DNA from: JAOZHU01 sp964632845
GTDB taxonomy: Archaea > Thermoproteota > Bathyarchaeia > Bathyarchaeales > Bathycorpusculaceae
Assembly: GCA_964632845.1 (NCBI GenBank)
Contig: CAZWDU010000006.1
Span: 52,947-116,946, forward strand
DNA: 64,000 nucleotides
Direction: 5' to 3'
Shown here: positions 41,417 through 47,508 of the stretch, piece by piece
How positions within the stretch are numbered: the first letter of the stretch is position 1
Layout of the letters: every line of letters begins with the position of its first letter
Program-made: the position numbers and the translations under genes
The notes under the pieces: generated by a model
What the model was told of the DNA's origin: nothing
Databases searched by the model: none
What the model saw: the letters and a program-made list of their open reading frames with translations, nothing else

Positions 41417-42274
41417 TTACTTCACCTTGACCGTTATGGGGATTGCTCGGTGAAGTTGCCCGAACTGGAATTCTTTGCCTGTTAAGTCATTTGCGGGGTT
41501 ATGCCAGATGCCAGCGGTGATGTCATTGTAAACTTGCCAGACTGTTAGGCCCTTTGGAGTTTTGTTTTCCTCTGGTTTGGCGATATAGCCAGGTAATACT
41601 CTATCCGGTATTCTTGACTTTTTGATTTTCTCTAGGAGCTGTGGAGTTGCGTTGGTGGTCGTCATTAGTTTGTATGATTCCGCGATCATTAACGCTTTAT
41701 CCATTTGTTGAACGAAAAGCGTCTTTAATTGTGCAATTATCGGTTTGAGCCCTTGTGTATGCGGATGTTTTATGCTGTCGACGTTGCTTTGGCCGAAGAT
41801 AACTCCGTTTTTGCATGCGTGGCGGAAACTGAAGGCGCCTATGCCGAAGCTCTTTTTTCCGTCTATGCTGTTTACTACGTCGACTCCCACGTGGAGGGTG
41901 TCTTTGCCTCTAGCGTCTAGGCTTATGCCGCCTTTAGCGGTATCCTTTGGAACGAATAATGCGTGCATTTGAGTTTGTTTTTCGTTATTTAAAACGTGGC
42001 CTCTTACTCTGCCTTGTTTCCAGCTGGCGTCTCGGATGTTTTCAAAGTAGGGAATGAATCCTGCGAGTTCAGCGGCTTCGTTTGCGAGTTTTAAGGCTTC
42101 CTCATTTGGTAGTAGCGTGTAGCCTTTGCCTGCTATGCTGATTAGGTCGTTGCCTCGGATTATGGCTTTTGCTCTGGTTGGTTGGTTGTTGAAGAGAATT
42201 GGGTGTTGGTGGATATCGTATTGTGCCCACGTTTCATCTGGGTTAGGTCCAAAAGAGATAGTTGCGTTTGTCAA
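41417..42274 (-). CDS. DUF932 family phage/plasmid protein
   Basis: The 285 residues match the DUF932 (phage/plasmid-like) pattern: YDIHQHPILFNNQP, GKGYTLLPNEEALKLANE, FVPKDTAKGGISLDARGKDTLHVGVDVVNS, SFGIGAFSFRHACKNGVIFG and the C-terminal LTVWQVYNDITAGIWHN. Its role is unknown, though the family is found in mobile elements. TTG at 42274 overlaps the stop of a 41-residue ORF (TTGA junction), so translation is coupled. Confidence 0.8.
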   Translation of the reverse strand: MTNATISFGPNPDETWAQYDIHQHPILFNNQPTRAKAIIRGNDLISIAGKGYTLLPNEEALKLANEAAELAGFIPYFENIRDASWKQGRVRGHVLNNEKQTQMHALFVPKDTAKGGISLDARGKDTLHVGVDVVNSIDGKKSFGIGAFSFRHACKNGVIFGQSNVDSIKHPHTQGLKPIIAQLKTLFVQQMDKALMIAESYKLMTTTNATPQLLEKIKKSRIPDRVLPGYIAKPEENKTPKGLTVWQVYNDITAGIWHNPANDLTGKEFQFGQLHRAIPITVKVK

Positions 42275-42396
42275 TATAGCTCCACCTCCGTTAGGGTTTT
42301 GAGGGTTTTGATGATTTTCTCGTGGTGGTCGATTGTTGAGGATTTCAAAATTTTTTGGGAAGTTGGGCTGTTCCCTATTCCTGATACGTTTTCCAT
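42271..42396 (-). CDS. Small ORF leading the DUF932 operon, 41 aa
   Basis: ATG at 42396 on the minus strand with AGAGGT as ribosome site. The peptide is polar and helical (MENVSGIGNSPTSQKILKSS...) and ends in a stop that overlaps the DUF932 start. A TATA box lies 35 bases upstream. It could be a leader peptide or a small protein. Confidence 0.5.
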   Translation of the reverse strand: MENVSGIGNSPTSQKILKSSTIDHHEKIIKTLKTLTEVELY

Positions 42397-42397
42397 T

Positions 42398-42516
42398 GGC
42401 TTGACCTCTAAAATTGAGTTAGGCGCAGTCCTTTATAATTGTTAGGGACTGCAGTTTCTATGTAGAAAAGCGTTTAAGTGGGCTGTAAGCCGCTGGCTTT
42501 TCCAAGAGGTCAAGCC
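42398..42516. promoter_or_regulatory. DUF932 operon promoter flanked by 12-bp inverted repeat
   Basis: GGCTTGACCTCT at 42398-42409 and its exact complement AGAGGTCAAGCC at 42505-42516 flank the minus-strand TATA box at 42431-42440 (AATTATAAAG on the minus strand). The 95-base spacing would permit a DNA loop or a long hairpin. Confidence 0.5.
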
Positions 42517-42550
42517 TGAAAAAGGTGATCCAGTGGCCTGCAACCCGTGA

Positions 42551-43024
42551 TTATTCTTGTTTGGGTTGCTTTAATCCTTTCTGTTTCACCAGAATAACCA
42601 TGCCTGAGATTGCTATTAACGCGGTGATTATGGCGATTGTTGAGTATTCGGGTATTGGCGCGGCGGTGTCGTATTCTATTTTTAGTGTGTAGCTTTCTAG
42701 GTTTGCGGCGCCCATTTTCAGGTAATAATCTTTGTTTCCTTCGTGGATGTATATAGTTCCTGTTGTTTGTTCTGTGTCTGCGTCGAAGGAATCAACGTAA
42801 AGTGCATTGCCTTTGGAGTAAATGAATGTGTAGAAGCTGCCGTATTCGTTTTCAGGTGTTATGGTCCAGACTATACGCCATTCTGTTGTTGGGATGTTGA
42901 AGTAATCTGTTGTTTGTCCTGCTGATCCTGTGAATGTGGTTACTTGCTGCCAGTTTGCCGCGTAACACACGCTTGTGAACGCTAAAAGCATAATCATTGC
43001 TATCAGCAAGCATAGTTTTTTCAA
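42551..43024 (-). CDS. Secreted, membrane-anchored surface protein
   Basis: An N-terminal signal peptide (MKKLCLLIAMIMLLAFTSVCYA) is followed by a beta-rich ectodomain and a C-terminal PIPEYSTIAIITALIAISG helix plus a short Lys-rich tail. The Pro-Glu-Tyr motif before the helix resembles archaeal sorting signals of the PEF/PGF-CTERM style. The gene follows the minus-strand RHH regulator by 38 bases. An extracellular protein made from the lysogenic side could alter the host surface; that is inference. Confidence 0.7.
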   Translation of the reverse strand: MKKLCLLIAMIMLLAFTSVCYAANWQQVTTFTGSAGQTTDYFNIPTTEWRIVWTITPENEYGSFYTFIYSKGNALYVDSFDADTEQTTGTIYIHEGNKDYYLKMGAANLESYTLKIEYDTAAPIPEYSTIAIITALIAISGMVILVKQKGLKQPKQE

Positions 43025-43062
43025 GCTTTACTTCCCCCTCTTTTGAGGTAATTCTGTCATTT

Positions 43063-43455
43063 TTAGACCTCTGGAAGTTTCCAGCCTTCTTTTCGTTTTT
43101 TGCGTATGATGGCTTGAATTTCGGGTATGGTTAATGCGAAGTCTATGTGTTCGCAATTGTCTGATTGATCTAGTTCGCAGAATATTCCTGTTGGTTTGAA
43201 GCTGATGTCTGCTATTCTGTGGAGTTTGCGGTCTGTGATTCTTACGCCATTTGTGCCTTTGTTGAAATGCTCAAAGCGGGGGAGAGGTTTTTCGATGTGG
43301 CTTTTTCTGATTTCTTCCATTCTAACGCGGACGGCTTCATGTACAAAGTCTGCAATGCTTTTGTATTCTGGATGAGTGTCTACGAAACGTGCAACTTCTT
43401 CAACTAATCCTCTTTTGAGGCTGACTCCTCTGAAATCTTGTTCTTCTTTTGGCAT
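43063..43455 (-). CDS. Ribbon-helix-helix regulator with C-terminal extension
   Basis: Residues 1-60 are an RHH domain (FRGVSLKRGLVEEVARFVDTHPEYKSIADFVHEAVRVRME). The other 70 residues have no known fold (one Cys pair in FCELDQSDNCEH). It is divergent from a 52-residue RHH protein with the same N-terminal pattern, sharing a 190-base region with three dyads. The pair probably forms a lysogeny-type switch. Confidence 0.75.
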   Translation of the reverse strand: MPKEEQDFRGVSLKRGLVEEVARFVDTHPEYKSIADFVHEAVRVRMEEIRKSHIEKPLPRFEHFNKGTNGVRITDRKLHRIADISFKPTGIFCELDQSDNCEHIDFALTIPEIQAIIRKKRKEGWKLPEV

Positions 43456-43646
43456 AGGTTTGTCCTGTCCTATTATTGTGGCAGAATTGCCATAAAAAAC
43501 TTATGGAAGTATCTTCTATGTTTGTGTGAACTTTTGATTTTCCGTTAGGGCATATTTATGGCTATAGTGCCACAAATCTTATAAATAAAATTGGGGTTTT
43601 AAGGCATAATTGTGGCACTTGTGCCAAGTGAGGTGTTGAAGGAAAA
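43456..43646. promoter_or_regulatory. Divergent RHH switch region with three TGGCA-N4-TGCCA dyads
   Basis: Dyads occur at 43479-43492 (TGGCAgaatTGCCA), 43559-43572 (TGGCtataGTGCCA, one arm imperfect) and 43613-43626 (TGGCActtgTGCCA). A TATA box CTTATAAATAAAA for the plus-strand gene is at 43578-43590, between dyads 2 and 3, so dyad 3 falls at its start site. Dyad 1 lies close to the start of the minus-strand gene. Confidence 0.8.
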
Positions 43647-43805
43647 ATGCCGAATGAAAATGAAGGTTTTAAGGGCGTTAGCTTGAACGCGAGTTTAGTT
43701 CATTCCGTTGAAGATTTCCTAAAGGAAAATCCGCATTATAGGAGCGTCGCCGAGTTTGTCAGCGAATCTGTAAGACTTCGACTAGAGCAGTTGAAGGGAG
43801 CGTAA
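43647..43805 (+). CDS. Short ribbon-helix-helix regulator, 52 aa
   Basis: ATG at 43647 opens a frame that is a complete RHH domain: FKGVSLNASLVHSVEDFLKENPHYRSVAEFVSESVRLRLEQL. It is homologous by eye to the N-terminal domain of the divergent 43063 gene (both have GVSL...EEF/EDF...H-x-Y-x-S-x-A-x-FV). Likely partner or competitor at the shared operators. Confidence 0.75.
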   Translation: MPNENEGFKGVSLNASLVHSVEDFLKENPHYRSVAEFVSESVRLRLEQLKGA

Positions 43806-43949
43806 GGTTTTTGGGGATTAGCTTTGAGGGTTTTGGGAGCGGCTCTTTTCCGTTTTCGAAGCCTTCTCCTTTCTCCTCGATTACGGGGGAGCTCCCAGAC
43901 AAGAACCTTGGCTCTCCACGTGGAGGCTTAAGCGTTGGGTAAGCAAGGG
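43806..43949 (+). promoter_or_regulatory. Intergenic region with two perfect palindromes
   Basis: GGGAGCTCCC at 43887-43896 and CTCCACGTGGAG at 43914-43925 lie 17 bases apart, upstream of the small zinc-finger gene. No clear TATA box is seen. They may be operators or form RNA hairpins. Confidence 0.35.
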
Positions 43950-44063
43950 ATGTTGCAGCCAGCAAAATACTGCCCTATTTGCGGTCGTCCGTTGAGTTCT
44001 GTGGAAGGTAGGCTTGTCTGTGAGAAGGATGGTGAAATGAGGGTTTACGTGGAGATGCCGTAG
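43950..44063 (+). CDS. Tiny zinc-finger protein, 37 aa
   Basis: ATG at 43950 encodes MLQPAKYCPICGRPLSSVEG, and a later Cys (RLVCEKDG) completes a likely zinc site. The frame ends 2 bases before the next ATG. First of a run of very small genes. Confidence 0.5.
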   Translation: MLQPAKYCPICGRPLSSVEGRLVCEKDGEMRVYVEMP

Positions 44064-44065
44064 AG

Positions 44066-44584
44066 ATGCCTGGTGAGAAAATTGATCTTGTTCGTGTTCC
44101 CGTTGATGTCGAGTGTACGGATTGCGGTAAAAAGTTGCCTTTTGCTTCTTGGGCGTATTTTAACGCTGATTCTGAGCAGGCTATTTGCGTTGAATGCGCT
44201 GCTCAGCGTGGTTGGGCAAGCAAGGACCGCGTGAAAGACCTCATTGCAAAGCTGGAGTTGCAAGAGGACATTAAAGCCTTGAAGAAGGAGCGGTCTGTTT
44301 GGGCTAATGCTTTGCTTTTGTTAAAGGAGCAAACTGATCTGCATAGGCTTGGCGAGCGCATTATAGAGTTGGAGATGCAGGCGACGCGGCTTATGGGGAG
44401 AGTGCAGAATTACATGGAGAAAGTGGCTACTGCTGAAGAGAAAGCCGTGTTGAAGCAGGTTATTGAGGAGCTCCGTGAAGTCACTGAGTTGCAAAAAGAA
44501 ATTCGTGACCATTTGGAAAGCCGTTTGTTTCTGCTGGAGCGTAAGGAACGGAAGCATAAGCGTAAGGAGAAGGCTGCAACGTGA
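44066..44584 (+). CDS. Zinc-finger plus coiled-coil protein, 172 aa
   Basis: N-terminal zinc site CTDCGKKL...CVECAAQ (about residues 17-50), then a long coiled coil (about 55-160) and a Lys/Arg-rich C-terminus (ERKERKHKRKEKA). This suggests an oligomeric nucleic-acid-binding protein. It overlaps the next gene by 4 bases. Confidence 0.6.
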   Translation: MPGEKIDLVRVPVDVECTDCGKKLPFASWAYFNADSEQAICVECAAQRGWASKDRVKDLIAKLELQEDIKALKKERSVWANALLLLKEQTDLHRLGERIIELEMQATRLMGRVQNYMEKVATAEEKAVLKQVIEELREVTELQKEIRDHLESRLFLLERKERKHKRKEKAAT

Positions 44585-44700
44585 GATGCCCTATACATCC
44601 CGAAGTGTGGCTTTATGAAAACATGATGGAAACAGAAGGCTTCTGTCCTAAATGCCAACGATGGTACAAGTTGCCTGACGAGGAGGCTGTTGCTGCGTGA
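44581..44700 (+). CDS. Tiny Cys/His protein, 39 aa
   Basis: GTG at 44581 overlaps the preceding stop. MRCPIHPEVWLYENMM...GFCPKCQRWYKLP contains CxxH and CxxC pairs, enough for one zinc site. It overlaps the next start by 4 bases. Confidence 0.5.
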   Translation: MRCPIHPEVWLYENMMETEGFCPKCQRWYKLPDEEAVAA

Positions 44701-44870
44701 AGTTTGTTACGCTTTACTTGCCTGAGCATTACATTGAAGCTCTAGACCAGTTGGTGACTGAGGGTTTTTATCCGAACCGTGCTGAGGCTATCCGCTTCGC
44801 TATTCGTGATTTACTGCAGTCTGAATGTGTTTGGAACAAGGCAATTGTGGAGGCGACTTTGCATGCTTAG
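44697..44870 (+). CDS. Ribbon-helix-helix (CopG-like) protein, 57 aa
   Basis: GTG at 44697 overlaps the previous stop. The sequence KFVTLYLPEHYIEALDQLVTEGFYPNRAEAIRFAIRDLL is a classical RHH domain with the beta strand, turn and two helices. Cysteine and helical tail follow. It is the third RHH protein of the provirus. Confidence 0.7.
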   Translation: MKFVTLYLPEHYIEALDQLVTEGFYPNRAEAIRFAIRDLLQSECVWNKAIVEATLHA

Positions 44871-45093
44871 GTGTAGTCTCTGCGGTTCAGTTAGTCATAA
44901 TCCTGCAGACTTCGAAGTAAGCTACGGCGCTGTGGACCAGCTGCTGAGGGTGTGCCGTTGGTGCCTGGAGGATTTAGAGTTGTTGGGTTTTAGTGTTAAC
45001 CAAGTGGTTAGGCTGCCGCGGGTTCAGGTCTCGCGTTTGCCGTTGGCTGAGGTTTTTGGTCCTATAGGTGTTTTGGAGGTTGCAGCTGCATGA
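44863..45093 (+). CDS. Zinc-binding small protein, 76 aa
   Basis: ATG at 44863 overlaps the RHH gene. A zinc knuckle MLRCSLCGSVSHNP with a later CRWCLEDL gives four Cys. The C-terminal half is hydrophobic and basic. Its stop overlaps the ParB-like ATG, so it is coupled to that gene. Confidence 0.55.
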   Translation: MLRCSLCGSVSHNPADFEVSYGAVDQLLRVCRWCLEDLELLGFSVNQVVRLPRVQVSRLPLAEVFGPIGVLEVAAA

Positions 45094-45785
45094 CTCAGAC
45101 TGTAGTGTTTGCAGCTAAGGATTGGAGCAAAGCAAAGGTAGTCCTTGAGAAAATCAGCGATTTAATTTTGGATTTGAATTTGTATCCGCGAAGGGAGATA
45201 GATAACAAAACTGTCGACAATTATGCTCGAGCATTAAAAGCAGGCTACACCTTCCCAAACATCAAAGTAGGACTGCTAAACGGTGAAAAAATCATTGTCG
45301 ACGGCGCTCACCGGACGCGTTCTCATAGACGAGCAAAACTTGAGTACATTACTTGCGCTGAATTGCCGTTTGAAAGTGAAGCTGAATTATTCGCTGAAGC
45401 TGTGCGCTGCAATGCTGATCATGGCCGAGCCTTCACTGATGAAGATTTGAAGTTGAGCATTAAGCGGTTGCAGAAATTCAAGTTTTGCGTCAGCGATATC
45501 GTTAGTCTTGTTCATGTACCCGCAAGTGAAATTTACCGGGAAACTGCTGTGCCAATAGCGGTTTTGACATCGCCGTGTGGCAAGAAGATTCATTGTAAAC
45601 CAAGCGGCAGCCAACCGACTGGCAGCCAAGACTTGACCACTAGAAAACTGATAGAGCTTAAAAATGCGTTGATGTTGTGCTGTAAGCTTGCTGAATCCTG
45701 TAAGTTCCCAGTTGATGATCCAGTGATTAAGGATTTGACTTTGCGGTGTCGTTTGAGTTTGGGGAGGGTGCGTTTTAACGCTTAA
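45090..45785 (+). CDS. ParB/Srx-like nuclease-domain protein
   Basis: Residues 20-120 are a ParB N-terminal domain: ISDLILDLNLYPRREIDNKTVDNYARALKAG (box I, with partner Arg pair), VGLLNGEKIIVDGAHRTRSHRRA at 61-82 (box II, the CTP/Mg-binding motif in true ParB), then AVRCNADHGRAFTDEDLKLSIKRL, like the HTH-linking helix. 231 residues. It may load onto a nearby site: a 1-kb array of 5-bp units starts at its stop codon. Confidence 0.8.
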   Translation: MTQTVVFAAKDWSKAKVVLEKISDLILDLNLYPRREIDNKTVDNYARALKAGYTFPNIKVGLLNGEKIIVDGAHRTRSHRRAKLEYITCAELPFESEAELFAEAVRCNADHGRAFTDEDLKLSIKRLQKFKFCVSDIVSLVHVPASEIYRETAVPIAVLTSPCGKKIHCKPSGSQPTGSQDLTTRKLIELKNALMLCCKLAESCKFPVDDPVIKDLTLRCRLSLGRVRFNA

Positions 45786-46835
45786 GGTCAGGAATTGCGG
45801 AGCAAGGTGCAGTGTGGTCCTGCCCGGTCTGGCGTGGTTCGGTGTTTTTTGGCGATGTTTTGTGTGGTTTGGCATTGTGAGGCCCTGTCCTGATAGGTTG
45901 CGTGAGGTACTGCAAGGTGCTATTTTGGTGTTGTATAGTGCTGTTCTGTCCGGTCCAGTTAGGTCTTGTAAGGTACTGCATGGTGTTATTTCGGCATTGT
46001 ATAGTACGGTAGAGTCCTGTCCGGTTATGCATTGTACTGTTCTGTTTTCTGAGGTTTTATTTGGCGGTGTGGGGTCCGGTCCTGCTGGGTCAAGTCCGGC
46101 TTGGTTCTGTAAGGCGCGGCGTTTCTTGGCGAGGCCCTGTTTTGTTGCGTGGTGTTCGGTGGGGCATTGTGTTGCCTGGCGTTGTAAGGCGTTATTTAGG
46201 CAGGGCGGGGCGGAGCAAAGCGAGGTTCACTACGGTAGGCTTCTATCAAGCTGGGGTGAAGTTAGGCGCTGTATTGTTCAGCAATGTGTTGCGATCTTTG
46301 GCAGGGTATCATTTTGGCGCGGTGATGTACAGCGGTGCGGGGAGAGCTTTGGCAAGCTGTTACGAGGTATCGTATTGCGAGGCGAACAGATGTATTGCAA
46401 GGTTGAGCACGCTAAGGTGTTTCGAGGTTTTGCATGGTTTAGTGAGGTCCTGTTTGGTGTCGTGGGGCGGAGTGGTGCACTGTACTCTAAGGTGTTATTG
46501 TGGCGAGGCTTTGGTAAGGTCAAGCGGGGTGTTGTGAGATGCTGCAGGGCACGGTTTTATCTGGGTATCGTAAGGTCAGGTTCTGAATGGTTATCGGCTG
46601 TCAGGCAGGCTTTGCTTTTATCGAGGTCTGGTGTGGTAAAGCAAGCTGCAGTTACGCGAGCCGCTGCGAGGTGCAGCACTGCAAGGTATTCTTTGGCGTT
46701 ATTATGGCGGGGTCAAGTTTGGTTTGGCACTGTCCTGTCGGGTGATGCGTGGTTTTCCTCGGTGCTTCTTGGTTTAGCGAGGAAAGGTGGGGTGCTGTTA
46801 GGTACGGTGCCCTTAGGTTATGGTAACGTAAGGGG
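45786..46835 (+). repeat. Degenerate pentanucleotide array, unit (G/T)G(T/C)NN, about 200 units
   Basis: Written in five-base units the DNA shows a fixed scaffold with two free positions. In the block 45806-45925, 22 of 24 units have G at position 2 and 23 of 24 a pyrimidine at position 3. In 45993-46197 the counts are 37 of 41 and 41 of 41. Single-base indels shift the register at about 45926, 45992, 46198 and later, after which the period resumes. A 66-bp internal duplication starts at 45906 and 45972. Open frames here (45814-46848 and others on both strands) follow from the base pattern. Confidence 0.9.
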
Positions 46836-46844
46836 CGTTACAAA

Positions 46845-47492
46845 ATGAGTGAAATCTACAAAAAAATAGATGTGGAAATTAGAGGCTTGACGCCTCTGTT
46901 AATGAACCGTTTGAACCCTGAGAGTTTGAAAACAAAAAGCAGAATGAAAATGGAGCAATACAGCACGGAAACGGATGCAGCAAACAGTGCGTATATGGCA
47001 GAGATAGGTGGCAAGAAACAGCTGTACATTCCGCAGGAGGCTTTGTACAGCATGATTATCAACACGGCAAAGCAATACAGAGTCAAAAGAGTAAGCTTGT
47101 CTAGCTTACTTGCAGGAACAATGCGCATTGAACCTGAAAAGGTGCCCTTAGGCACAGACAAGTACGAAATTGACGAAAGAGCAGTAGTCATACAAAGCCA
47201 GCGCGTGCTTAAAGGCAGAGCTAAACTACTTGAGTGGGGCGCAAAATTCCAGATAGTTTTCAACGCAAAGTTCTTGAATGAAGGCATTGAGCAAACACTG
47301 AAGGCAATTCTCGAGGACGCCGGGACCCGTATGGGCTTGCTGGATTACAGGCCACAACATAAAGGCTGGTTCGGTACATTCGAAGTTAAGAGTTTCGTGT
47401 TTAATGGTAAAGAACTTGTTGAACCGCAACCAACCGCAGAGAACTTGGCGACTCAATCCAAAGGCGAAAGCAAAGAGCAGATATCAAATTAG
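46845..47492 (+). CDS. Uncharacterised mobile-element protein, 215 aa
   Basis: ATG at 46845 has AAGGGG at 46829-46834. The N-terminus IDVEIRGLTPLLMNRL is a motif of a family of phage/plasmid proteins; I recall a tentative link to RAMP (Cas7-type) folds but cannot confirm it. Later parts are alpha/beta (ALYSMIINTAKQYRVKR, RMGLLDYRPQHKGWFGTFEV). It lies between the pentamer array and the integrase. Codons are less G/T-biased than in the structural genes. Confidence 0.55.
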   Translation: MSEIYKKIDVEIRGLTPLLMNRLNPESLKTKSRMKMEQYSTETDAANSAYMAEIGGKKQLYIPQEALYSMIINTAKQYRVKRVSLSSLLAGTMRIEPEKVPLGTDKYEIDERAVVIQSQRVLKGRAKLLEWGAKFQIVFNAKFLNEGIEQTLKAILEDAGTRMGLLDYRPQHKGWFGTFEVKSFVFNGKELVEPQPTAENLATQSKGESKEQISN

Positions 47493-47508
47493 TGGAGAGT
47501 TTCGCTGA

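Noticed and set aside
43759..43965. 68-codon minus-strand frame after the short RHH gene
   Set aside because: It overlaps the RHH gene end and two palindromes. Pro/Lys-rich content follows from the pyrimidine-rich DNA.
45814..46848. A 344-codon open frame (and a 158-codon frame at 46061, plus minus-strand frames) across the pentamer array
   Set aside because: The (G/T)G(T/C)NN scaffold limits where stop codons can form, so long frames appear in several phases on both strands. The products are odd in composition (Cys, Trp, Val, Arg) with no domain, and the sequence is better explained as a repeat.
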